A DNA stretch of 64,000 nucleotides from NCBI RefSeq assembly GCF_000420825.1, contig NZ_ATVR01000008.1, positions 1 through 64,000 on the forward strand. The letters are read 5' to 3'. Under the pieces are notes generated by a model. The model was not told the DNA's origin. It searched no databases and saw only the letters and a program-made list of their open reading frames with translations. The position numbers were made by a program, and so were the translations under genes. Origin of the DNA: Butyrivibrio sp. AE2015. Its GTDB lineage: Bacteria > Bacillota > Clostridia > Lachnospirales > Lachnospiraceae. How positions within the stretch are numbered: position 1 is the stretch's first letter; each line of letters begins with the position of its first letter. Shown here piece by piece: positions 49,789-58,033 of the stretch.

Positions 49789-52161
49789 TCAATATCTTTG
49801 ACTTAATATTTCATCAACCTTCTCGTTTATATAAATGCAAATAGCCTCAACAATATCTGAATAAACTCTTACAGAAAAACGATTTTGAGAATCATTGAAG
49901 TCAGACTGGTCTTTGATAAAGCCAGAGACATCAATGATTCTTATTTTTTCATGATCTTCAGCATATGACTGAAGTATCGGATTTAGTTCACCGTAGAGCT
50001 CTGCAAGTTTTTGGTCGTTATCAGTTCCTGACATATAAGGGACAGTGCTACCAAGCAGTAATATGAGCATAGGGCTACCGGGAGCTTTTTCATCTATATC
50101 ATCGAGTGTGGAGAAAATGCGTGAAAGCATAGCGTCTCCGTCTGTAGCCCACGAAGCATAGTCCTCCTGCAGGAGGCTGTAGATGATTATATGATATTCA
50201 GATGAAAAGAGTTTTGATGGAAGCTCTTTTGCACTGTCATATTCAGTAGTTATGTTTCCGCCTACAAGGTAGTCGGCTATAGGAGATAGGCTATCAGGGC
50301 CTTTAAGGAGGATATTTATCCTGCTCTTTTTAGCTTTATCGAAAGTGATGGAATGTTCAATATCTTCTGAAATCCATGGAATACTCTTTTTATCAACTAA
50401 GTATTTTTCAATTTCCATGCCTGCAACATCCCATGCAAAATAGGAGCAGATTTTTTGCTGCTCTCTTTCGTTGAAACAATAGAATCCAACTATCCCATAG
50501 TCATAGTATTTATCCCGTGCAGTAATATAACAGCAGTTATTCCAGTCGTTTGTGGCAAGTTTTGAAATGCGTGGAATGTCATAGGTTTTACCTGACGGAT
50601 CAAAATTGTATTTTTGAAGGAAGGCTACAATATCCGCAGCTTTTTCATAGCAGTTTTTATTAATGGTTATTATGATATTGCTGTCTGTTAAAAAATCTTC
50701 CTTACGATTGTATTTTTTTTGAAGCTCGAGTTTTTGCTCAAATACAGCAAGCCTGTTAGCGCAAGAATGCTCCATATCTGTGGCTTTTAATCTGCCATAG
50801 TATGCGGTTATGTATGGAACAATAGTCGGTGCAGCAGTAAGAAGTGATGGCATAGTAAATAAAAGATTAGCTCTAAAAACGGACTCAGGGCTTATTACCA
50901 GAATGTTTTCAGGACTAATGCCATAGGATTTTATCCTGCTATTATCAAGACTTCCGGAGTATGTGCTGCTCATTACACAAAAATTTGCCAGAAAATCTGC
51001 TGTGTTAGGATCATATATTTTTGAATCCCATAGAATCAGCCTGATATTTTCAAATGAAAAAGAATCATATTCGTGCATACAGGTGATCTCTGCAGCATTT
51101 TCATTGCATAACATCTTTATGGTTTCTTTTTCACTATCTGTAAGCTTATCAAGGTAATTGCTGTCTGTTATTAGAAGGTCAAAGAAGGCATATGAGATTT
51201 CTTTTGCCAGACTTTCAACACTTGAAAAGACCTTTTCAGTCTTGGATGAGATATCAAAAAGAACGCCTTCTGTCTCAACTCCATAAACCAAGGCATTTTT
51301 AAACAGGCTGGTGATTGCCTTGATCTCAGCACCAAGGCCACAACCGATGTATAGGGCTTTGAAACTATCATTTCTTCCAAAAGGTATCTGGGATAGTACA
51401 GCGCCAGAGGGGTAAACATAGTTTAGAATATCGAAGCCATATTTCTTGATAAAGAGATCATGGTGCTCATATGAAAGTTTGTTAGTGCCTGTCTTTACAA
51501 AGCTTACACTTCCTGCATGATAAATAAAGGCGTCACGGACCAGAAGGAGTCTGTATCCAAGCTTTTGGATTTCTACAGAAAGTGCATCATCCTCGTAATA
51601 ACCAGGGGCGAAATCTTCATCAAAACCACCTATCTTGTCCCAGACATTTCTTTTTACAAGCAGAGCAAAGCCATTAAGCCTGACTTTTTCAAGAACAGAA
51701 TCAGCAGGAGGGATGTTTAAGCTCTCGCCAAATCTGATGTAATCTTCGGTGGAATCAAAAGAAACGTCGATTTGTTGCCTGTTACCGGCATAGTTCGACA
51801 TGGCACCAACTGCGCCTACATCGGGCGCGCTGTTTAAAGCGCTTATCATTCTTGGGAGAGCTGTAGATGTCATGACTGTATCATTGTTTAGAAGGAATAT
51901 GTCATAGTTTGAAAACTCAGTTCCAACGGTGGAAGCAACTGCCTGGTTGCAGGCAGGACCAAAGCCGACATTTTCTTTGTTTCTGATAAGTATGATGTCA
52001 CTTTGAACTGCAAGCCACTCAGCTATTCCATCTGTGGAGGCATTGTCCACAACAAGGATCTGATAGCTTCCCGGAGCAACTTTACTACGGATGCTGTTTA
52101 TGCAATCCTGCATGTATCTGCAGGCATTGTATGAAACTATTACTATCAGAACTTTGGACAT
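49789..52161 (-). CDS. Fusion: GT2, methyltransferase-like, degenerate FkbH HAD, degenerate SGNH-like
   Basis: This 790-residue protein matches the C-terminal two-thirds of the 26645 megaprotein. The GT2 module (1-235) is intact with VIVSYNACRY, VVDNASTDG and LLNNDT (about 90-96). The methyltransferase-like segment has YIGCGLGAEIKAI (about 280). The HAD part reads LILWDSKIYDP where 26645 has IIWDMDETFW, and VISPES where it has FIDDNN, so the catalytic acids are lost; NDWNNCCYITARDKYYDYGIVG is kept. In the SGNH-like end NHF is NRF. I chose the inner ATG (minus start at 52161), which follows AGGAGG. Its stop is two bases from the previous gene's stop. Confidence 0.82.
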   Translation of the reverse strand: MSKVLIVIVSYNACRYMQDCINSIRSKVAPGSYQILVVDNASTDGIAEWLAVQSDIILIRNKENVGFGPACNQAVASTVGTEFSNYDIFLLNNDTVMTSTALPRMISALNSAPDVGAVGAMSNYAGNRQQIDVSFDSTEDYIRFGESLNIPPADSVLEKVRLNGFALLVKRNVWDKIGGFDEDFAPGYYEDDALSVEIQKLGYRLLLVRDAFIYHAGSVSFVKTGTNKLSYEHHDLFIKKYGFDILNYVYPSGAVLSQIPFGRNDSFKALYIGCGLGAEIKAITSLFKNALVYGVETEGVLFDISSKTEKVFSSVESLAKEISYAFFDLLITDSNYLDKLTDSEKETIKMLCNENAAEITCMHEYDSFSFENIRLILWDSKIYDPNTADFLANFCVMSSTYSGSLDNSRIKSYGISPENILVISPESVFRANLLFTMPSLLTAAPTIVPYITAYYGRLKATDMEHSCANRLAVFEQKLELQKKYNRKEDFLTDSNIIITINKNCYEKAADIVAFLQKYNFDPSGKTYDIPRISKLATNDWNNCCYITARDKYYDYGIVGFYCFNEREQQKICSYFAWDVAGMEIEKYLVDKKSIPWISEDIEHSITFDKAKKSRINILLKGPDSLSPIADYLVGGNITTEYDSAKELPSKLFSSEYHIIIYSLLQEDYASWATDGDAMLSRIFSTLDDIDEKAPGSPMLILLLGSTVPYMSGTDNDQKLAELYGELNPILQSYAEDHEKIRIIDVSGFIKDQSDFNDSQNRFSVRVYSDIVEAICIYINEKVDEILSQRY

Positions 52162-52305
52162 ATGGGGCCTCCTGAAAAAATGTGTATATTTATATATTAT
52201 CATATTTGCGATTTATATTTGATGGTATGCAGATAAAATGTGTTAGAATTATTGTAGGGGATAATGTTTGTGCGAGGAAAACTAGAATTATAAAGAAGCT
52301 TATAT

Positions 52306-53310
52306 ATGCTCAAATTTGCTGATACTTATTTTCAAAATGAAGTTCGCTGTAACTTCCATATTTCTTCCATGATGAAAAGGTTCTGGGCATCAGAGATGGA
52401 ATCTCTTGCCTGGGTTGATAGTGTGTGCAAAAAATACGATATAAAGTATGTAATGTTCTATGGTTCTCTTTTGGGAACTGTAAGGCATAAAGGTTTTATC
52501 CCATGGGATGACGATATAGATATTGCCATGCTACGAAGCGATTTCAACAGATTTGTTGAAGTTGTGCCTTCTGAACTTCCACCTTACCTTACAACGCAAT
52601 CTCTTTTACCCGGGGCTATTCCTCCAAAAGAGATGACGTTTGGTGTGTGTAATGGAAACCGATTGGATACAAGTCCTGAGTTTTTGGAAAGGTTTCATGG
52701 ATGCCCTTATGCAACCGGAATTGACGTTTTTGTGCTGGATAAAGTTCCAACAGATCCTGATGACTTTGCATATCAGGACAGGCTTATAAGGCTGCTTGAT
52801 CGCATGCTCATGCTTCAATGGGATGTGAATGATAAGAAGATAAGCGAAGATGATCTAAGGCAGTATGAAAAAATCAGGATGACACTTGAGCAGGAACTTG
52901 ATTTTTCTTTTACTGATGAAGAACCAATGTCCAGTCAGATACTGAGGATGCTTGATATGGCATGTGGTCTGTGTGACGACTGTGATTCGGAGATAGTGGA
53001 GAATAGAGAACAGGTAATTTATTACGGTGAGAGAAAGTTTAAAGTTGAGTATTTTAACGATAGAATCTGGGTTCCCTATGAAAATGTGATGAGTGTGCCC
53101 ATCCCCAGAAAATATGATGAGATACTTCGCAGTAATTTTGGAGACTATCTGACTCCCGTCAAGTATGGAAGTCAGCATGAATATCCCGCGTACAAGTATC
53201 AGAGAGAGGCTTTGTACAAGGCGTATCTGGACAGAAACTGGGAGATCCCGGAGGAATTTCTGGAATATGACGAGGATGGGAAGCTGATACTAGACCCATC
53301 ATCTTTATAA
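52306..53310 (+). CDS. licD: LicD family phosphotransferase
   Basis: LicD proteins transfer phosphocholine, or in related families ribitol or glycerol phosphate, from a CDP carrier to a glycan. The 334 residues show the family core VMFYGSLLGTVRHKGFIPWDDDIDIAMLRSDF-type sequence (about residues 46-77), where WDDDID carries the metal-binding acids, and the later PYKYQREALYKAYL-like block near the end. Length is typical. A small gene at 53332 follows and matches the C-terminal end of the second LicD-like protein at 56095. The ATG at 52306 lacks a strong binding site. Confidence 0.88.
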   Translation: MLKFADTYFQNEVRCNFHISSMMKRFWASEMESLAWVDSVCKKYDIKYVMFYGSLLGTVRHKGFIPWDDDIDIAMLRSDFNRFVEVVPSELPPYLTTQSLLPGAIPPKEMTFGVCNGNRLDTSPEFLERFHGCPYATGIDVFVLDKVPTDPDDFAYQDRLIRLLDRMLMLQWDVNDKKISEDDLRQYEKIRMTLEQELDFSFTDEEPMSSQILRMLDMACGLCDDCDSEIVENREQVIYYGERKFKVEYFNDRIWVPYENVMSVPIPRKYDEILRSNFGDYLTPVKYGSQHEYPAYKYQREALYKAYLDRNWEIPEEFLEYDEDGKLILDPSSL

Positions 53311-53331
53311 TGAAAAATGGAGTTAAAAACC

Positions 53332-53700
53332 ATGAAGAAGGTGTTTTATTATACGGATGTACTGCCTTTTTTGTCCAGAGGCGAGGATGCTGTAGGAAAG
53401 CTAAAACGGAATCTGGAAGTATTCAAAGATTCCCGGGACAAAATAGGATTGGTGTGGCATCCCTGGTCGAAGACAGAAGAGTACCTAGAACTGAATAAAT
53501 CAAATGTGATAAAGGATTACAAAGAAATTGTAGATAAATACATAAGTGAAGGCTGGGGGGAACTGGACAGATCAGAAAGTATGTCTGATGCAAAAGAGGC
53601 AATGCTAAAATGTGATGCTTATTATGGTGACTCCTGTGATCTGATCTATGAGGCTCAGAATGCCAGGATGCCAATAATGATACAGAATGTCGACTTGTGA
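53332..53700 (+). CDS. Small protein matching the C-terminal domain of the LicD fusion at 56095
   Basis: This 122-residue protein (MKKVFYYTDVLPFL..., NLEVFKDSRDKIGLVWHPWSK, DAYYGDSCDLIYEAQNARMPIMIQNVD) aligns by eye with the last 125 residues of the 614-residue protein on the other strand (KNILFCICPFEI..., RINIFKDSSDKIAITICSYPS, DAYYGSASPLVPVFAEHKKPVMISNYE). A free copy next to one LicD gene and a fused copy on another suggests it belongs to the LicD reaction. The family resembles a C-terminal half of polysaccharide-related proteins, function unknown. The ATG at 53332 follows GGAG by nine bases. Confidence 0.75.
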   Translation: MKKVFYYTDVLPFLSRGEDAVGKLKRNLEVFKDSRDKIGLVWHPWSKTEEYLELNKSNVIKDYKEIVDKYISEGWGELDRSESMSDAKEAMLKCDAYYGDSCDLIYEAQNARMPIMIQNVDL

Positions 53701-53736
53701 TCATTTGCGCGAACTATTACGAATGAGGGTGTGATA

Positions 53737-54432
53737 ATGAAGAATATTTTTTTGCTTACTGCTTCAATGATGTGTGCGGATTTCGGAAACCTTGAAAGGG
53801 AAGTTCGTGATCTTGAGGCAGCAGGAATTGATTCTTTTCATATTGATATAATGGATGGTCGCTATGTGAACAATTTCGCCATGTCTCTGTATGATATGGA
53901 GTGTATTGCGAGGCTGACCAAAAAACCTCTGGATGTGCACCTTATGATAGAACATCCCAGGAACAGCATTGATATCTTTTTAAATGAACTTAGACCAGGG
54001 GATACAGTGTATATTCATCCGGAAGCGGAGTATCATCCATCTGCTACAATCCAGAAGATAATAGATGCTGGAATGCATCCCGGGATTGCTATAAATCCGG
54101 GGACAAGTGTTGAGACTATAAAAGAACTTTTGAGAATTGTAGACAGCGTGCTTGTCATGGCCGTAAATCCGGGAAATGCCAGCCAGATGTTTTTGCCCTT
54201 TGTAGGTGAAAAGATAGAACAACTGATCAAACTCAGAGATAAAATGGGCTTCAAACTCTTTTGGGATGGAGCCTGCGGAGCAGATAAGATAAAAAAATAT
54301 GCTCCACATGGAGTGGATGGGTTTGTGTTGGGGACAACAGTTCTTTTTGAACAAAAAAGAACTTACAAAGAAACTATTGAGGCTATAAGGAAGCTGGATT
54401 TTGACTATTTGGGAAATGATATTTCAAAATAA
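53737..54432 (+). CDS. Ribulose-phosphate 3-epimerase-like protein (divergent)
   Basis: The 231-residue protein has the RPE TIM-barrel pattern: LTASMMCADFGNLEREVRDLEAAGIDSFHIDIMDGRYV (residues 6-43) with the metal His and Asp and DMDGR, LDVHLMIEHP with the second His, AINPGTSVE, and VMAVNPGNASQMFLPFVGEKI. It departs from canonical enzymes at the phosphate loop (VNPGNAS instead of VNPGFGG) and at DGG, which is DGACG; the catalytic Asp is kept. It may supply a pentulose phosphate or act on a related alditol or ketose phosphate for the LicD pathway. The ATG at 53737 was chosen over GTG 53731. Confidence 0.8.
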   Translation: MKNIFLLTASMMCADFGNLEREVRDLEAAGIDSFHIDIMDGRYVNNFAMSLYDMECIARLTKKPLDVHLMIEHPRNSIDIFLNELRPGDTVYIHPEAEYHPSATIQKIIDAGMHPGIAINPGTSVETIKELLRIVDSVLVMAVNPGNASQMFLPFVGEKIEQLIKLRDKMGFKLFWDGACGADKIKKYAPHGVDGFVLGTTVLFEQKRTYKETIEAIRKLDFDYLGNDISK

Positions 54433-54452
54433 AATGTTTAGTGGGATTGCGC

Positions 54453-54480
54453 TTGAAAGAAAGATGGGAAAGAGTATAAA
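54453..54480 (+). promoter_or_regulatory. Sigma-A promoter of the ATPase/nuclease gene
   Basis: TTGAAA (54453-54458) and TATAAA (54475-54480) with a 16-base spacer. The gene starts 32 bases later, so it is transcribed apart from the glycan genes. Confidence 0.55.
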
Positions 54481-54511
54481 ATTATCTTTAATAGACTACT
54501 AGGGGAAAACT

Positions 54512-56089
54512 ATGGGAATATATCTAAATCCGGGTAATGAAAATTTTAGAAGAGCAACAGTTGCCGATATATACGTTGATAAGACTATGCTCATCGCTGA
54601 GATGAATCGTTTTATAGATAAAGCTAATAATTACGTATGCGTGTCCAGACCAAGACGTTTTGGTAAGACGATTACCGGTAACATGCTTGCTGCATATTAT
54701 TCAAAGGGCTGTGATTCGAGAGCTCTTTTTTCAAATTATAAAATTGCCAGAACAGAGGATTTTGATAATAAACTTAACAAGTATAATGTTATTCAAATAG
54801 ATGTTAACAGTGAATATCAGAATACTAATGATAAGGATAATCTGGTAAGAATTCTTTCTGAAAAGATTATTGATGAGCTAAAGCAGGAATACAAGAGTGT
54901 AAAGATCAAAGATGAATATACTCTTGGAGAGGCTATCCTTGCCATATATGCGGCTACACAGGATACTTTTATCCTGCTTATAGATGAATATGACGTTTTG
55001 GTGCGTGAAAACGTATCTAAAAAACTGTTCGATGATTATTTAAGTTTTCTAAACGGACTCTTTAAAAGTAATACATTGCGCCCGGCTATATCTCTTGCTT
55101 ACATTACCGGAATTCTTCCTGTTGTAAGGGATAAAATTCAGTCTAAGCTCAATAATTTCAGAGAATATACATTTATAAATTCATCGAATTTGACGGAGTT
55201 TATAGGCTTTACATCTAATGAAGTAAAAAAGTTATGCGAAATATACCAGGTTGATTATGAAGAATGCAAGGCTTGGTATGATGGTTATAAGCAGCGTGAA
55301 ATAGAAATATATAATCCGGAATCAGTTGTAAAATGCCTTGAAGATAAGCAGTTTGAAGGTTATTGGAGCAAGACATCTTCTTATCAGGTTATTTCAGACA
55401 GGTTAAGCCAAAACTTCCAAGGTACTAAGGATGATGTCATAAAAATGTTAGCCGGGGAAAAGGTTGATGTTAATGTAACCGGATTCCTGAATACTCTGGA
55501 TGCATTTGTTACTAAAGATGATGTGTTCACATACCTGATACATTTAGGATATCTGGCATATGACGTCGATGAAAAAATGTGCCGTATACCTAATAGAGAA
55601 GTCAGGCAGGAATGGCTGAATGCACTTGCAAGTCTTGATGATTATACCATTACCAATCAGATAATCAATAATTCGAAGCAGCTTTTGCAAAAAACACTTG
55701 AAGAAGATGCAAAAGCAGTTGAGGCTGCTCTTGATGTAAGCCATATTCACGTGACCTCTAATAGAAGCTATAATAACGAAGATGCTTTACAAAGTGCGAT
55801 ATATCTTGCCTACATTTATGCACTTAATAAATACACCGTTATAAGGGAAATGACAGCAGGAAAAGGCTTTGCGGATGTGGTATTTATTCCAAGAGATGAT
55901 GAGGATCCGGCTTTGATAATAGAGCTAAAGAGGAATAAAACAGCAGAAAGTGCGCTTGACCAGATAAAAGATAAGAGATATTTTGAAAGCTTGGAACTTT
56001 ATAAAGGAAAGCTCTTATTTGTTGGCATCAACTATGATGAGACTAGTAAGAAACATAGTTGTATGATTGAGCAGTTCGTTAAGGAATAA
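54512..56089 (+). CDS. AAA-ATPase-like/PD-(D/E)XK nuclease-like protein (DUF1703 type)
   Basis: This 525-residue protein has an N-terminal AAA_ATPase-like domain with YVCVSRPRRFGKTITGNML (about residues 42-60), a P-loop variant RPRRFGKT, and LLIDEYDVLVR (about 152-162) as Walker B. The C-terminal domain has KGFADVVFIPRDDEDPALIIELKRNKT (about 450-475), the D-x(n)-E-x-K of the PD-(D/E)XK nuclease fold. Such genes are abundant and multi-copy in Lachnospiraceae and gut Bacteroidota; function is unproven, often thought to relate to mobile DNA. It is not part of the glycan pathway and has its own promoter. Confidence 0.88.
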   Translation: MGIYLNPGNENFRRATVADIYVDKTMLIAEMNRFIDKANNYVCVSRPRRFGKTITGNMLAAYYSKGCDSRALFSNYKIARTEDFDNKLNKYNVIQIDVNSEYQNTNDKDNLVRILSEKIIDELKQEYKSVKIKDEYTLGEAILAIYAATQDTFILLIDEYDVLVRENVSKKLFDDYLSFLNGLFKSNTLRPAISLAYITGILPVVRDKIQSKLNNFREYTFINSSNLTEFIGFTSNEVKKLCEIYQVDYEECKAWYDGYKQREIEIYNPESVVKCLEDKQFEGYWSKTSSYQVISDRLSQNFQGTKDDVIKMLAGEKVDVNVTGFLNTLDAFVTKDDVFTYLIHLGYLAYDVDEKMCRIPNREVRQEWLNALASLDDYTITNQIINNSKQLLQKTLEEDAKAVEAALDVSHIHVTSNRSYNNEDALQSAIYLAYIYALNKYTVIREMTAGKGFADVVFIPRDDEDPALIIELKRNKTAESALDQIKDKRYFESLELYKGKLLFVGINYDETSKKHSCMIEQFVKE

Positions 56090-56094
56090 AAGCT

Positions 56095-57939
56095 TCATAT
56101 CTCATAGTTCGAGATCATCACAGGCTTTTTATGCTCCGCAAATACCGGAACTAAGGGCGATGCGCTTCCATAGTAAGCATCAAAGCTCATGGCAATTTCA
56201 TCAAGATCTGTGAGATCATAGGTTATGTAGTCGCAGGCAAGACCTTCATTAGCTGCGATATCCAGCAGCAGTTGTGCGCAGTTGTCACCTGAAGGATATG
56301 AGCATATTGTGATAGCGATTTTGTCAGAACTATCCTTGAAAATATTGATACGATTTCTTAGAGCATCAGCGATAATATCCTGGTGCTCTTTTATTTCAAA
56401 TGGGCAGATGCAGAATAAGATATTCTTGCGAGATGAAGACTTGTCTGCGGTGTCATACCCGTAAAGATCGGTCTTTGCGATTAGTTTTTTATTCAAATAA
56501 TCGCTGTTTTGTCCGCCAGAAAAATTAGTCAAGTTAGTGAGGTACTGATTTTTTATGTTTTCAGACTGAAGCCAGATTTCATCAGCATAGAAAAGGGCTG
56601 GCATATTCACATAGAATTTCATATTGATCTGGTCATTTCGGTCAGTCTCAGTAAATTCACAGGTTTTTGAAATCGGGATATATACGATTTTTGGAGTATA
56701 TTGCTGCAAATTCTGTGAATAGAAATAATCAGGCACTGTAAGGCATGGGTTCTGATCATCGTAAGGATTTTGAATGTATATGACATCAGGGCACAGTTTA
56801 TCTAAATCTATGTCCAGCCAGTTGTAAAGTGGAAGGTCAGAAGGATACGCAGAAAGTCTTGTTGCTGCGATTATTTCTTCATCAGACATTTTCACTCTTC
56901 CAAAGTAGTCTTTGAATAAAAGAGGAATAGGCACAACAAATACATCTGTATTGGGAGATGCAGATTCTTTTTTATATGTCTTTTGGAAGCCTTCCCATTC
57001 TCTAGGGCCGATAGGAAGGAAAAGAGCTGTTCTTTTACCACTTTGATTTTTTGTATGACATTGAGCTCTTTTTAGCAGATCATCTGAATATGTAAAGGCA
57101 GGGAGCTTTTCAGAAGTCTCTTCTTCAAAGGTCTGTCTCTGGTGGTCGAAAGCAGGGTATGAATGAGCATCCCAGACTTTATGGATTTCCAGGTAGTTGC
57201 CATAGCGCATGGAAAGAAGCTGATTATAGTGTGCCGGAACAGGAATTGTTGTATCTTCAAATGGAAGACGGATAGGTTCGTCGTAGTATTCTTTTGGCTC
57301 ACCGGCATTTCCTTTTAAGCCCCAGGGGAAGATTTGGCAAATTTTATCGGACTCATTTTCAGGGACACGAGACATTGCCTCTTCTGCCTTTTTATAAAGT
57401 GCTCTGGCTGAAGACACGTTGCCTGCGTCTATGTCCTTTTCAGCGGCGGCTAAAATGTGAAGTATTTCATCGCAGCGCTTTTTCTCATCTTCAGGATCTT
57501 TATACAGATAGTCTTTTAGAAATATGTCTACGCCAATAAGCCATGGCATATTGTAGTGCCGGTCTAGATAATCCTCATTAAATCCATATTTTGAACTGTT
57601 TACGACTCTTGCCAAAAAGAGCCAGTGATTTTCCTGCCTCTCATAATCATGGATAACAAATTCGGTCGGAAGCTCAGCGTCAGCCACTTCTCGGAATCTG
57701 ATGTAGTCATCTCTTTTCATGCATATATCAAGATCATCATCCCATGGAATAAATCCGCCATGACGCACTGCACCAAGAAGTGTTCCCCAATCAGCATAGT
57801 AGGTTATATTGTGGGAAGTGCAGATGCGGTCAATCTCCGCAAGAACATCAAGAGAACAGGCCCACGCCTGCTTGATAGCCGTGGGAATGTAGAATCCGTT
57901 TCTTACTTCATCTCTGAAAAAGTCGATGGAATGATTCAT
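56095..57939 (-). CDS. licD: LicD-like phosphotransferase fused to a C-terminal polysaccharide-related domain
   Basis: This 614-residue protein starts with a LicD domain (1-280): YYADWGTLLGAVRHGGFIPWDDDLDICMKRDDY (about 45-77), intact. A second region (about 305-480) with LFLPIGPREWEGFQ, CPDVIYIQNPYDDQNP and YTPKIVYIPIS resembles the N-terminal half of CDP-glycerol glycerophosphotransferase-type proteins. The last 125 residues match the free small protein at 53332. It converges on the ATPase gene with five bases between stops. The arrangement points to transfer of a CDP-activated phospho-compound onto the glycan. Confidence 0.83.
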   Translation of the reverse strand: MNHSIDFFRDEVRNGFYIPTAIKQAWACSLDVLAEIDRICTSHNITYYADWGTLLGAVRHGGFIPWDDDLDICMKRDDYIRFREVADAELPTEFVIHDYERQENHWLFLARVVNSSKYGFNEDYLDRHYNMPWLIGVDIFLKDYLYKDPEDEKKRCDEILHILAAAEKDIDAGNVSSARALYKKAEEAMSRVPENESDKICQIFPWGLKGNAGEPKEYYDEPIRLPFEDTTIPVPAHYNQLLSMRYGNYLEIHKVWDAHSYPAFDHQRQTFEEETSEKLPAFTYSDDLLKRAQCHTKNQSGKRTALFLPIGPREWEGFQKTYKKESASPNTDVFVVPIPLLFKDYFGRVKMSDEEIIAATRLSAYPSDLPLYNWLDIDLDKLCPDVIYIQNPYDDQNPCLTVPDYFYSQNLQQYTPKIVYIPISKTCEFTETDRNDQINMKFYVNMPALFYADEIWLQSENIKNQYLTNLTNFSGGQNSDYLNKKLIAKTDLYGYDTADKSSSRKNILFCICPFEIKEHQDIIADALRNRINIFKDSSDKIAITICSYPSGDNCAQLLLDIAANEGLACDYITYDLTDLDEIAMSFDAYYGSASPLVPVFAEHKKPVMISNYEI

Positions 57940-58033
57940 AGTTGGTAATCTCCTATGAAATTATTGTAACATTGTTATCGTAATTAAGTTAATACTTTGT
58001 GGTCTAAGAATAACTTTACATAAAGAAACGGTT

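Noticed and set aside
20908-58000. Classical flagellin glycosylation genes (pse/leg pathway, Maf/DUF115)
   Set aside because: No protein with Maf or sialic-acid-synthase-type motifs was seen in this window, so the usual pseudaminic or legionaminic route cannot be claimed here.
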